Assembly: GCF_018446385.1 (NCBI RefSeq)
Contig: NC_055991.1
Location: 104,763,712 to 104,827,711 of the forward strand
Reading direction: 5' to 3'
Source of the DNA: Zingiber officinale
Taxonomy: Eukaryota; Streptophyta; Magnoliopsida; Zingiberales; Zingiberaceae
DNA length: 64,000 nt
The notes beneath the pieces are model-generated. The model saw only the letters and a list, made by a program, of their open reading frames with translations. It ran no database searches and was not told the DNA's origin. A program made the position numbers and the translations under genes. How positions within the stretch are numbered: position 1 is the first letter of the stretch; each line of letters begins with the position of its first letter. Positions 12,150 to 23,530 of this stretch are shown here, in pieces.

Positions 12150-12930
12150 TTATAATACAAGGTGGATTGATTCTGGTTATACTACTTATGTTTCAAATAC
12201 AATGTAAGGATTTCTTATGATCCAAACTATAAAGTCAAATGAAAAGTTTGCCTTTATGGGAAATTGAGTCAAGGCTCCGATTAAAGCTATTAGAACTTAT
12301 CGTTTGATTTTAGACACTAGATATCATTTAGATCTTTTTCAAACTCTTTATGTACCTTTTGTTAGTAGAAATTTAATTTCTTTATCAAAACTTAATACAG
12401 TTGGATACTCATTTAAGTTTAAAAATGGATATTTTAGTTTGCTTAAGAATAAATACTCTATTGGTTTTGATGTTCTTTGTGATGACTTATATAAATTAAA
12501 GCTTAATAATTTGTTTGCTAAGACTCTATTAACTTTGCATCATATTGTTGGAACAAAACGTGGTTTAATGGATGAAAGTTTGGCATAAGCGTTTGGGTCA
12601 TATATCCAAAGAACGATTACAAAGATTAGTAAAGAATGGATTCCTTCATGATTTGGATTTTAGTGATCTTAATATTTGTGTGGATTGTATTAAGGGGAAA
12701 CTTACAAAACACACAATAAAGAAAATAACGACAAGAAACATACAACTTTTAGAAATTATATACATTGATATATGTGGACTTTTTGATGTTCCTGTTAGAT
12801 TTTGAGGGATATCCTACGGTAATCACCTTATAGTTTTAGTATTTATTCGATAAATATAGATTCACTATTTGAGTGCAAATTATATATTTAAAAAATCTTA
12901 AACTCATTTACTAAATGTCTGTAATGCAAT
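12150..12930 (+). pseudogene. Copia protease / pre-integrase / integrase N-terminus pseudogene
   Basis: The protease segment reads WIDSGYTTYVSNTM, with the active-site D-S-G retained but the context decayed. After stops comes 'VPFVSRNLISLSKLNTVGY'. The pre-integrase zinc-binding region, WHKRLGHISKERL...CVDCIKGK (12581-12705), keeps its H-x3-H and C-x2-C residues. The catalytic core begins in broken frames after 12800 and is lost by about 12930. This is a non-functional remnant. Confidence 0.75.
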
Positions 12931-13201
12931 TCATAACATGAGAGAATTCGTGATTGGATCACAACGTAACTTATGATTATCTCTACATGTGCAATTATGA
13001 ACATATTAGAATTTCCCTAGTCGTCGAATTAGTACATTTGGACATCATCAATTCTATAAGACTAGCATGGATTATACTCATTGGTTTGGCCAAACAGCTA
13101 TTTCTCACTAGTTTGAGACATTAAAATGTCGAGAGTTAAACATGGATGCTAGCTATGGTTACTATTTCATTAGAGTGACTTGCTGTAAGATTTTATATGG
13201 T

Positions 13202-13255
<54 letters not shown>

Positions 13256-13744
13256 TCTTATTGTAGCTCAAGTACAAGTTTCTTTCGACTTGAGGTATAC
13301 AAGTCATCTTGGTCATGGAGACTTATACTTTGACATCTTAAGCAAGTATCTCTTGGAGGTGTGGACCCGAGACAATTAGGTATAAGTCGAAGTACCCGAA
13401 GGTGTTTAGATAGCCCATAGAGGATTTACCACCCCTTGTGAGGAGATGTATACCCTATGGTCACTTTTTAGGATTATTACTCAAAATTTTTACCAAAACA
13501 TCACATGTTAAGAGTATGAGACTCTTGTACACATACACGAGTAATTTAAATCGGTAGAACGAGGAAGTATTACTTGGGTTGCGTGTGACATAGTCAGCCT
13601 AGTAGGAGCAGACACATAGATCATATCATGAACCAAGTGGGTATAAGACCAGTGAAAAGAACGAGACACGACTCACTATAGCTATAAGGGTTTAGAATTA
13701 GTTCTGAGATCAACTGTAATTTTTTGATTAATTGGAGATCATGA
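12931..13744. other. No gene seen; TC/TA microsatellite
   Basis: A compound microsatellite (TC)n(TA)n lies at about 13201-13252. The rest lacks recognisable coding sequence. It may be retrotransposon-derived, but nothing diagnostic is visible. Confidence 0.5.
13201..13252. repeat. Compound microsatellite (TC)n(TA)n
   Basis: About 12 TC units run directly into about 13 TA units. Confidence 0.95.
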
Positions 13745-15132
13745 TGTACTATTAGTGCAGGGTGTATTAAAATCAAACCTGAGTTTTGATTTCTCAAAAG
13801 TTCAAGTTAAGTCTTGTTGTGATCTGATGATCTGACTAAGTGTGCAGACTATTTAGTTAACCGAGAAAGTCTTAGTCGTGGTTAGACAGTAAAGTCCAAA
13901 CAGGTCTGGAGGACCCACTATTTGGTAGGTAGGTTAAGATAAGTAACTGGAGTGGAGTGACAGAGAGGTCGTGTCCTGGGAAGGGACAAGTCCTAGGTCA
14001 TTGATCCAACTAAAGAAACTAACAGAGATTTCTAAGTTGAGATCAAAACAGTCCTAATTATTATACTCATGTATATTTACTATCTATTATCTAACTCTAT
14101 TTTGCAGGATCAATATCTATTATCTAACTCTGTGTTGCAGGATCAATTTTTGACTCAGAACTCGAAATCAAGCTCTGTCAATGACCATGTGTCCACAAAT
14201 CAGAGATCTTCATTTAAACAAGGGTTTAGTCAACTTAACAGGAGGTTCAGTCTACCGATCAGGGCATTTTATTAGTCAAATGAATGGAGGTTTAATCGAC
14301 CGATCAGGGCATTCTATCAGTTGATCGAATAGACAAAAAAAAAAGGAGAAATAGATCAGGATCATAAACATGGTATCATAGCATGATCGGTCAACTGAAA
14401 CTGAGGATCAGTCAACCGAATCTCAAATACAAATGATAGAAGATCAGATTGAATCTTCACTATAATGGAAATTCATGGGATCAGTCAACCGATCAAGTTG
14501 ATCAATCGATTAAACCATAAATGCTCATAAATGCGTGAAGATTAGATCTTGGCAAAGAAGAAAAGTAAGGTGTTTAGTCAACCCATAGAAGGATCAGTCG
14601 ACCGAAAGGATGAGTCGATCAAACGACTTTTTGGTCTACCGAATGAGATTTATAAAAGGGGTGCTCGAGGTCTGAGCTGAAGCAACTCTGTCATCTATTC
14701 TGAATCAGTTCTCTGTTGGTGCTCCTGCTATTCTGCGCTCCATCTTCATAAGCAAGCTTCTCCATCAAGAAGTGTCGACGAGCTTCGCTTCTTATTCTTT
14801 GTTGGTATATTTTTTATTAGCTTGCATTGCTTTAATTTCAAGAAAATAGTAATGTGTTACTATCTTCTAGTTGCATTGTACGAATTATTTCTTTTTGAAG
14901 ATTTCGGAAAGAAGAGTTATAGTAAATTATCTAACAGTGCGATCAAGGATCATGAGTCTTAGAGTAGGAGTCGACATAGGCTTCAAACTATGTAACCACC
15001 AGAGTCATCTGTCTTTCTTTTGATATTGTATTTTCCACTATTTTACTTTGATATATGTTTTACAAATCAATATAAAAAAGAAAAGTTTTTAACTAGTGAT
15101 ATCCCCCCTCTATCACTTCATCTCGATCCATC
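13745..15132 (+). mobile_element. SIRE-type copia LTR, plus orientation
   Basis: It starts near TGTACTATTAGTGCAGGG and continues with 'cctgagttttgat...caaaagttcaagttaagtc', the SIRE LTR 5' pattern. The middle has repeated GTCAACCGA motifs. A TATA box (TTTATAAAAGGGG, about 14649-14661) precedes 'ctgaagcaactctg'. It ends in the CCCCCC-T-rich block near 15105-15132. A 38-bp duplication ('tctattatctaactct.t.ttgcaggatcaat') occurs at about 14080-14150. No primer-binding site follows, so it is probably a solo LTR. Boundaries are approximate. Confidence 0.6.
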
Positions 15133-15733
15133 ATGTATTACTAGATGCCACTCATGATCGTTCCATAATTAAGTAGTTGATTATGGATGATCAAGATAAA
15201 CTGGGAACTTATTAGGTCACCTATACTACGAGTCTCTAAAAAACATAAAACAAGTTAGAGAATATGATTCTTAGATTAAGAGATAACTATTTAGTTGGAC
15301 CATATATGTAATATACCAAAAATATAATAAAGATTTAAATATAATTTAAATGTGACATAATTAAATTATTTTAGGGAAAACAAATATTTTTGGAAGATAA
15401 TTTATTAGGAAACATGTTTATATGAATTTTTAGAATTTACTGAATTTTTTTCTGGATTTTAAAGGGATTGTTTTAGGTTTTAAGGGGTATAAATGGGTAA
15501 GAGAAAAGCATGTTTAGAAATACTCAATTAAAGTAGGAGTTGATAAGATATATATAGCTTAGGGTTTGTTTATCAAAACCTAAGTTCGTTAATTAAAAAA
15601 AAATCCAAGCCTTTGTTCATCTTCCTCATGCTCGCTGCACCGCCGTGCTCCCGACCCGATGACGGCCGCTGCTCGCGGACGACCGACGCCTCCCCTCCAC
15701 CTCTTCCTCTTCCTCCTCCTCCTCCACTTCCGG

Positions 15734-15872
15734 TGACCTCGAGCGCATCTTCAACAAGATCATCTCATGATGACAAGATCCTAGGAGGAGCTTCGCCGGA
15801 TGATGGTCGAGGCCAACTCCGACGAGGATGGTTTCATCTCCTTGGAGGAGTTCGTGGAGATTAACGCCCAGA
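15734..15872 (+). pseudogene. Captured calmodulin-like (EF-hand) gene fragment in an LTR
   Basis: From 15785 the frame reads EELRRMMVEANSDEDGFISL then EEFVEIN. This is the last helix-loop-helix of plant calmodulin-like proteins. The calcium loop NSDEDGFISLEE has Asn where position 1 is normally Asp. Upstream, in another frame, 'LERIFNK' resembles the start of an EF-hand pair. The fragment has no start codon or full domain. It is flanked by imperfect 43-bp direct repeats (15616-15658 and 15881-15922). It is best read as host exon sequence captured by the retrotransposon LTR, not a working gene. Confidence 0.6.
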
Positions 15873-16708
15873 CGCACAATTTCATCTTCCTTGTGCTCGC
15901 GGCGCCGCCGTGCTCCCGACCCGGCATCGACCGACGAGAGACGTCCGCGTCTCTCCTTCACTAGATGCATGATGGTGTTGTTCCGCCGCGAGAATGATCG
16001 GCGTCGCCCAACTGCTGGCGATGCTCCCCCGTCGACACGAGGTGCTACTCCGCCATCGTTCCCCAGCAATTACCAACGCCTATGCTACAACTTCTCAAGC
16101 ACACTCGCACATCCTACTGTTGCTATCGGCCGGCTCAACCTTGCCATGCTGAGGTCACACCCCTCTGCGATGACGCGTAGCTACCTTCCCTTTCCCTCTA
16201 CTAGCCACTGTAAGTAGAAGAAGGCAAAGTTAGGTAACCACTTATTGCTTGATTAGCATAATGATAAACTAGATAATTTATTTAGGTTGATTTAAATGAT
16301 TGATTAACATTGATTAAGTTAAGTTGATTAACGAATCATTTGATAAGGGATATATTAACGTGAATCAAATGATAGGTGGATTAATGGATTAACATATGAT
16401 GTGATTATAGATAAATTAGCTTTACTAATCATTGGATTAATTGAATTATTAATTAATTAGTGAGTTGATTAATTAATCAAGGGATAGATAAATTAAAGAG
16501 TAGATTAATTAATCAATAGGGTTTGATTATTGATTAATAGACTTTTAGATTCCCTATATCCTATATTTGTAGGATTTGAGCTCGAAATGATTTCACAAAC
16601 TTGAAGATGATTTATACACACATTGGTATTTGTGTTGGCTTGAATTGATTTGATATTAATTATTTCATGAATTGTCACTAGGGGTACCATCCGATTTGAC
16701 AGACATGT

Positions 16709-16713
16709 ATACC
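16709..16713. repeat. Target-site duplication of the Tat element, left
   Basis: ATACC here is repeated exactly at 25880-25884 on the other side of the element. Confidence 0.9.
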
Positions 16714-17528
16714 TGATCCTGTCCGAATGCTGAATTGATGGACGCTGGGCACGTGGCGCTCTTCCAACTGATGACGTGGGTCTCTGACCGGCCGTATGGA
16801 GCTCCGGCGAACCTGCAAAGAAGTCGGGTCGGGAAGGGGTTCTCGGCGACGACCCTCCGACGCTCAAGTCAGGCAAGAGGAAATCATGAAGTGGCTTCCA
16901 ATATCAGAGATCGCGTACCTCCGGCGAAGTGTGAGGACCCTTATATAGAGCTGTGAGGAGGCTTATGCACACATACCGAGGTGTACACGTGTCCTCTTAC
17001 CATACCTCAGTATGGGCTTGCCAGAGGAGCTTGCCTGACACCATACTGCTACAGTCCGAGCACCTCTCTGATGGGACGGCAGAACTTTCTGTCGTAAGGT
17101 TCTGCGTATGGCTTGGTCGTCGAACATGCTCGTTGTCAGAAGATGTTCCTCGATGTCCCCTTGTCCTTTTGTCCCTTCTCTCCCCGCGCCGAGCATCCAG
17201 CCGCTCGGCATCCCCATCACGTCTGACCGGACGCAAGTACTGGTACGCTCGGGAGATTCCCGGTCATGTGCTCGGCTGAGACTGTTCACGGCCTTGCCAC
17301 CGTATGTCTCGGCTGAGCGGGCCACCCGCTCGGCCCGACGACCTTGTTCACCATGAGCGTCGGAAACCTGACTCCCCTCCGAGCTATCTTTGATCTTGTT
17401 CTGACTCGTTCGACCGGTTGACCCGACCCTTACCCGATCGGTCGAACCTCATCTTGCCCTTAAACTTTTGACCTCTACGTGTCACTGACTTCCCTCAAAG
17501 GGGGTCCCCTATCTGTACCGCCGGATCA
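16714..17528 (-). repeat. 3' LTR of the Tat element
   Basis: 815 bp, aligning end to end with 25065-25879. A polypurine tract (GAAGGGGAGGCAAG on the minus strand, 17529-17542) abuts it, marking this as the 3' LTR. Confidence 0.92.
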
Positions 17529-17913
17529 CTTGCCTCCCCTTCAAGTCTAGTCGAAGGAGGCGATTAGTCCGACTGACTGGACCGTTAGTTGCGCCGAGCG
17601 GTGTCTCCGTGAAACTATCTTTCGCTCGACCCTCACGTGAGTAGCTATGACGTTCAGTCAACGGCAATATTCCTCGGATATCTTCGGAATTTGCGCCAAT
17701 CTTCGACATTAAGGCCAGGCACGCGCTCTGTGCCTCGTTAAGGCACTTACTAAATGCTCTCCCGTGGTGGAATGCCACGTGGCATTGCTGCCGTCATCGT
17801 ACGGCGGCGGCGCCACGGGTGACGAGACCGAGGCGATTTGAAATGGACGGCGCGATGCGTGCTCCGGTTCTCGCGACCTGAATCCGACGGTGGAGGCCGC
17901 TCGGGCTCAACCC

Positions 17914-17920
17914 TATAAAG
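17914..17920 (+). promoter_or_regulatory. TATA box for the antisense gene of the Tat element
   Basis: TATAAAG lies in a GC-rich context about 290 bp upstream of the chosen ATG at 18202, followed by a pyrimidine-rich leader. It faces the antisense gene, opposite to the element's own transcription. Confidence 0.5.
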
Positions 17921-18201
17921 CCTTCGCCTTCTCGGCCTTCGCCGCATTTCTACTCTCGCGTGCCCAGTAGATGCCTTCGGCGTTTCAGTGCTCCGGTGAT
18001 CTTATTGCTACTTCTTCCGGCGACTCCGTGTTCTTCGTCGATCTCTGTTCTTCTCTGTAAGGCTCTTCCTCTTTTCTATCTTTGGTTCTCTTTGCGTTTC
18101 TTTCCCTAGTTTTGGTCCTCTGGGCGTTGTCTCGCTTGCCATCTTCTTTCTTCTATCCTCTGCCTTTCTTCGCCTTTTTTTTGATTTCATCCGTTCGGAC
18201 A

Positions 18202-20394
18202 ATGGCTAGTTCCTCTCAGCCTCAAAACCAAGCCCTCGGCCCATGGTATACTACCATGGAGTCGCGCTTCGATCGGCGCGACACCGATATTCTGATGGAT
18301 AGTTTTGAAATCCCTTCTGATTTTGAACTTATCTTACCCTCCCCCTCCGCTCGGCCAAACAAACCGTCGCGCGGAGCTTTCTGTGTTTTCCGCGACCAGT
18401 TCGTAGCCAGTCTGTGCTTTTCAGTCCATCCCTTCATCGTAGAAGTTTGTAATTTTTTCGGCATTCCGCTCGGAAGCCTAGTCCCTAACACTTTCCGCCT
18501 TCTATGCGGCGTCGTCGTCTTATTCAAAATCCACAACATTCCCCTCCGACCGAAGGTCTTCTACTACTTCTACTACCCTAAGCAGTCCGAGCTGGGCACT
18601 TACATGTTCCAGGCTCGGCCCGGCTTAGTTTTCTTTAATAAACTGCCCTCTTCCAATAAATATTGGAAAGAGTTCTACTTCTACCTTCGTATGCCCGAGC
18701 GGGCCTCCTTCCGAACCCAGTGGCAGGTCGGACCGCCAGTCTCCCCTGAGCTCAAAAGGTTCAAGACCCGACCGGACTATCTTCACGCTGCCAACATGCT
18801 AGCCAGTCTGAGGGTCGACATCAACAAGTTCTTACCAGAAGGGGTGATGTACATATTCGGCTTGAGTCCGATCAGGACCCCCCTCCTGAGCGGCTTCGGT
18901 AAGAATTTTACTCGTACATTTGTCTTGATTGCTAACTGATTTTCTCCTTTTTTTTCTCTGCAGCGGACATCGTCATGGAGTCCGTGATGGCCGGCATTTT
19001 GAAAAGAAAAGCGGCGGCCCTCGAGGCCGCGGCTGCCAAAGAAATGGAGACGCTTGGCATTGAGCCGGTCGGCTCACATGAAGGAGAGAGCGATACGAAT
19101 GCGGGGGAGTCGGCCGCTCAGACTTCTCTCCCAGAGCCAGCGACTGGCGCAACTGCTAGTCGAGAGCCTTCCGTCTGGGAGGAAGGCTCGGCTCAGGAGG
19201 AAGAGCGCCCCCTCCGACAAAAGAGGCGCCGCACGGAGACACCACTCCGCTCGGCTACTTCTGCGGTCCATCCGTCCGAGCGGGCCACCGCCGATTCTCG
19301 CGGCAAAGCGCCGGAGGTGGAGGCGATCTCGTCCGATCGGACGCCATCCCAACTGGATGCGTCTGCGGACCCCCTCGAGGTCGTTCCGATCAGCGCCCTT
19401 CCGCCCGCTCCCCGCCAAGTCCAACGTTCGGCGATTTTGTCTCAATTTTCTGTGTCGGCCTCCAATCCTTCCCCGGCTTCCTCCCAGACGACTCCCGGTC
19501 GGCACCGTACCATCCGGGTCTCCTTGCATCTCCCCACCGAAGAGATGATGCCTGAATCCGATCGGCCAACCACGCCCGAGCACCTGATCACAATGAAGGG
19601 GCCCCTAGTCGAAATGTGGGCCGACGCTCGGGCACGCGTCGCTATGATTCCGCTGAGTAACCTGGCCAATAGCCAAATGCAGCAGGCCACCGGGGTAAGT
19701 GCATTTTCTTCCGAAGTTTTTTATGCATTATTTCCGATCGGCCATTAACAATTCTTGTTTATGCCAGAGATGGGTGGAGGAGATTGCTGTTTGCAACCGT
19801 CTGGCTATGGTGGACGAAGAATTAAAGAGGCTGAAGGCTCCGGGCGGCCCGTCCGACTCCCAAGGTCCATCATATGCCGAGCTGCAGAAAGAGCTCAAAA
19901 AGGCCCAAGACTTGCTGGCGGCTGAGCAGAAGAAGACGGCCGACCAGGCTCACACTCTGGCCGAACTCGATCGCCGGAACAAATCCCTGGATCGCAAAAT
20001 AAGCCTGGCCACCAAGCGGAAGAAAACGACTATCTCCGATCTGGAGAAGAAGAATGTCGAGGCTCGGGGCCTGGAGCAAAAGGTTAAGGAGCTGATGGAT
20101 CAGCTGGCCGGCGAGAAGGCGGCCCGATCGGATGAAGTGAAGAAGCTTGAGGCTGCCTTGCAAGAACATCAGGAAGCCACCGATGCTTCCCGAGCGGCTC
20201 TCAAAGAATACCAAGATGCTGAGCCAGACCGGGTCGTCGCCTTGAGGCTGAATTACATCCGTTCGGTCGAATTCTCCGAAAAAGTATGCGAGCGGATGTA
20301 TACTGCTTTTGAGCTCGCTATGACGGCCACCACAACTTATTTGAAGTCCAAGGGCCATCTTCCCGACTCCGTCCTCATCCCGGCCCAAGACTAA
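18202..20394 (+). CDS. Antisense extra gene of the Tat element ('putative gypsy type transposon' family), 3 exons
   Basis: Exons are 18202-18898, 18964-19694 and 19768-20394. The two short introns (65 and 73 bp) have GTAAG donors and CAG acceptors, and joining them keeps frame to give 684 residues. Residues 1-233 match the plant family labelled 'putative gypsy type transposon' (Pfam PF04195 by recall), with the pattern FCVFRDQF, GIPLGSLVPN and KYWKEFYF. Residues 234-476 are Ala/Ser/Pro-rich and charged with KRRR patches. Exon 3 (477-684) is a long Lys/Glu/Leu-rich coiled coil. An in-frame ATG at 18082 would add a hydrophobic leader; I prefer 18202 for its better context (ACAATGGCT). Biochemical function is unknown. 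The gene converges on pol, so sense and antisense transcripts would meet in the repeat array. Confidence 0.75.
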
Positions 20395-20695
20395 GTGACG
20401 CTCCTCGGCACCATCCCGAAGGACCTCTACGATTATCTGGAATAGAAGTCTATGTTTAATTCGGCCGCTTGGCTAAAAAACCTTCTCCTTTTGTAATTCG
20501 GCCGCTCGGCCTTGATTCCCCGGTTTTAAATGAAAAAATTATCTGCGTTGTGCAACTTCATTTTTAATTTGTATGCTTGCGGGTGATTGGTTGGAGTATG
20601 ACACACAACTTGGCCAACTAGGCCTCCCGAGCGGGCATGGGTGACATTCGACTTGTCACTACTTTCCCTTGCCGCTTATCTTCAAACGTCTTTCG

Positions 20696-21086
20696 TTCCG
20701 GCCGGAGGGTTTATAGTTGCCGGCGCGACTCTCGATTGTTAACGTCGGAGCTCGACGGTCTTCCGGCCGGAGGGTTTATAGTCGCCGGCGTGATTCTCGA
20801 TTTTTAACGTCGGAGCTCGACGGTATTCCGGCCGGAGGGTTTATAGTCGTCGGCGCGACTCTCGACTTTTAACGTCGGAGGGTTTATAGTCGCCGATGTG
20901 ACTCTCGATATTTAACGTCGGAGCTCGACGGTCTTCCGGCCGGAGGGTTTATAGTCACCGGCGCGACTCTCGATTTTTAACGTCGGAGCTCGACGGTCTT
21001 CCGGCCGGAGGGTTTATAGTCGCCGGCGCGACTCTCGATTTTTAACGTCGGAGCTCGACGGTCTTCCGGCTGGAGGGTTTATAGTT
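20696..21086. repeat. 65-bp tandem array between the antisense gene and pol
   Basis: Units begin TTCCGGCCGGAGGGTTTATAG at 20696, 20761, 20826, 20934, 20999 and 21064. The third is shortened and fused to a partial copy, and the last is cut off. Each unit ends in AACGTCGGAGCTCGACGGT. The array abuts the end of the pol frame, where integrase should begin. Confidence 0.92.
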
Positions 21087-23530
21087 CGCTCGGGAATGTG
21101 AGGCCCTCCATTCGGTCGATGTGCGCCACCAAGGATACTTGTTCGATTGGCTGCTGGATGACGACCGGTGATATTGAACTTGCAAGTTTGGCTAACTCAT
21201 CTGCCGCCTGGTTCTCTGCTCGAGGTATCTTCTGGATGATGACTTCTCTGAAGTGGGTCTTGAGCTTTTCAAAGGCCTCAGCGTAAAGCTTGAGCCGAGC
21301 ATTGTTAATCTCAAAAGTGCCCGAGAGCTGCTGGGCAGCCAGCTGAGAGTCTGAATGGAGTGTCACCCGATCGGCCCCTACATGCCGGGCGGCCTGCAAG
21401 CCGGCTATGAGCGCCTCATACTCCGCTTCATTATTGGTGGCTTTGTAGTCCAGCCGAACGGATAGGTGCATCCTTTCTCCTTGGGGAGAGAGTAATAACA
21501 CACCAATCCCGCTACCGAGCCGGGTGGACGATCCATCCATAAATATTTTCCACATAGCTTCGGGCTCGGGATTTTGCACTTCGGTAACAAATTCTGCTAA
21601 GGACTGCGCCTTTATCGCCGAACGGGGTTGATACTGAATATCGAATTCACTCAACTCCGTTGTCCATTTGATGAGCCGCCCGGACGCTTCTGGGTTCAGC
21701 AGCACTCTTCCCAATGGGCTATTTGTCCGGACGATGATTGTATATGCTAGGAAATAAGGACGAAGTCTCCGAGCGGCAAGGACCAAAGCAAAAGCCAGCT
21801 TCTCGAGCCCAGTGTAGCGAGATTCAGCGTCTTTTAAAATATGGCTCAAGAAGTACATGGGTTCGTCTCCGCTCGTCCTCACTAATGCCGAGCCTACCGC
21901 CTGCTCGGTTGAAGATAAATAAATACAGAGCGGCTCACCCATAGTTGGCTTGGCTAGCACGGGCAAAGAGTTCGGATATGTCTTCAGTTCTTCAAACGCC
22001 CGATCGCATTCCTCGTCCCAATGGAACTTAGTAGCTTTGGCAGGTTCTTGAAAAAAGGGAGGCTCCGGTCAGCAGTCTTAGAAATGAATCTTGACAATGC
22101 AGTTATCCGACCGGTCAGGCGCTGTACTTCCCTCAGATTTCTTGGGGGCGACATATCTTGCAACGCTTTTACCTTGCTGGGATTCACCTCTATGCCCCGT
22201 TCGGTCACTATATAGCCCAAAAAATGCCCGCCTTTTACTCCGAACAAATATTTCTGAGGGTTCAGCTTGACTCCATACTTTCTCAGCGTTCGGAAGGTCT
22301 CCTCTATGTCCTTAAAAAAATCAGCCGCTCGGACGGACTTGATGAGAATATCATCCATGTACACTTCTAAATTGCGTCCGATCTGCTCCTTGAATACTTT
22401 GTTCATCAAGCGCTGGTAAGTTGCTCCTGCGTTCTTCAATCCGAACGACATTACATTGTAGCAGTAAGTGCCGTCGGCTGTGACGAAGCTAACCTTCTCT
22501 TGATCCTCTCGGGCGAGCGGCACCTGATGGTAGCCCTGATAAGCGTTCAACATGCATATTAACTCGCACCCGACTGTGGAGTCCACCAGTTGATCAATCT
22601 GAGGCAAAGGGTAGAAATCTTTTGGGCATGCTTTGTTGAGATCCCGGAAATCAATGCAAACCCTCCACTTGTTGCCCGGCTTGGAGACTAGCACCACGTT
22701 CGCCAACCAGCTCGGAAACTGCACTTCACGTATGTGGCCGGCCTCCAGGAGCTTCTCGACCTCCGCTCGGATGATGGCGTTCTGTTCGGCGCTAAAGTCC
22801 CTCTTCCTTTGCTTCACCGGCCGAGCGTCCGATCGGATGTGAAGTTCATGCTGTGCTATACTTGGCGAAATTCTCGGCAGCTCATGCTTTGACCAAACGA
22901 AGACATCGCAGTTTCTCTGGAGACATTTGATCACCTCCTTTTTCTGGCTTGCCTCCAGATCGGCCGCAATGAATGTGGTGGCCTCCGACTGGGTCGGGTG
23001 GATATGCACCTCCTCTTTTTCTTCATAAACCAAAGAGGGTGGTTTTTCGGTTATGGCGTTTACCTCGATCTGTGGCATCTTCCGAGCGGAATTAGCTTCG
23101 GCTCGGACCATCTCGACGTAGCATCGCCGAGCCGTCAGCTGGTCTTCCCGCACTTCTCCAACTTTATCTTCGACCGGGAACTTAATCTTCTGGTAGAAAG
23201 TGGAAACGGCCGCTCGGAACTTACTGAGCGCTGGTCGCCCCAAGATAACTTTGTATGCTGAGGGAGAGTCGACCACGACGAAGTTTGTCATCCACGTCCT
23301 TCTAAGCGGCTCTTCTCCCAGCGAAATAGCCAGTTGGGCCTGTCCGACCGGCAGAACTTCATTGCTCGTAAACCCGTAGAGGGGAGTTGTCATGGGCAGC
23401 TGCTCAGCTCGATCAATTTGTAGTTGGTCGAAAGCTTTCTTAAAGATAATGTTGACCGAGCTGCCCGTATCGACGAAAATGCGGTGAATAGTATAGTTAG
23501 CTATTACCGCTTTGATGAGGAGGGCGTCAT
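21079..23530 (-). pseudogene. Tat pol: protease, reverse transcriptase, RNase H, archaeal-like RNase H; no integrase
   Basis: Two frames, 24542-21984 and 21966-21079, are offset by a frameshift near 22050. The first carries the protease motif FVDTGSSVN. It then carries reverse transcriptase with FPSWLANVVLVSKP, DFRDLNKACPKDFYPLP and VYMDDILIKS. The residue that should be the first catalytic Asp (usually D in xDAYQGYHQ) is Asn, codon 22547-22545. The second frame has the degenerate RNase H and an archaeal-like RNase H with D (FMDGSS), E (EAEYEAL), D (HSDSQLA) and D (ENQAADELA) all present. It stops at 21079 inside the repeat array. Integrase (HHCC and DDE) is absent, so the copy could not move by itself. 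Confidence 0.85.

Larger units (their letters stand above)
10282..12930 (+). mobile_element. Truncated Ty1/copia retrotransposon
   Basis: The element starts with a primer-binding site TGGTATCAGAGC (10282-10293), complementary to initiator Met-tRNA, preceded by 'gttaaca' as the LTR end. Decayed gag, protease and the start of integrase follow in the standard copia order. Similarity fades near 12930. No reverse transcriptase, RNase H or second LTR is visible, so the 3' half is missing. Confidence 0.75.

Noticed and set aside
15626..16217. Frames of 83 to 147 codons on both strands (15613-16217)
   Set aside because: They lie in the GC-rich part of an LTR and around a captured EF-hand piece. None covers a whole domain.
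19074..19583. 169-codon minus-strand frame across exon 2 of the antisense Tat gene
   Set aside because: It is a GC-driven shadow of the spliced plus-strand gene. It is Arg/Gly-rich with no family pattern.
19870..20388. 172-codon minus-strand frame opposite exon 3 of the antisense gene
   Set aside because: It mirrors the Lys/Glu coiled-coil codons on the other strand and has no independent motif.
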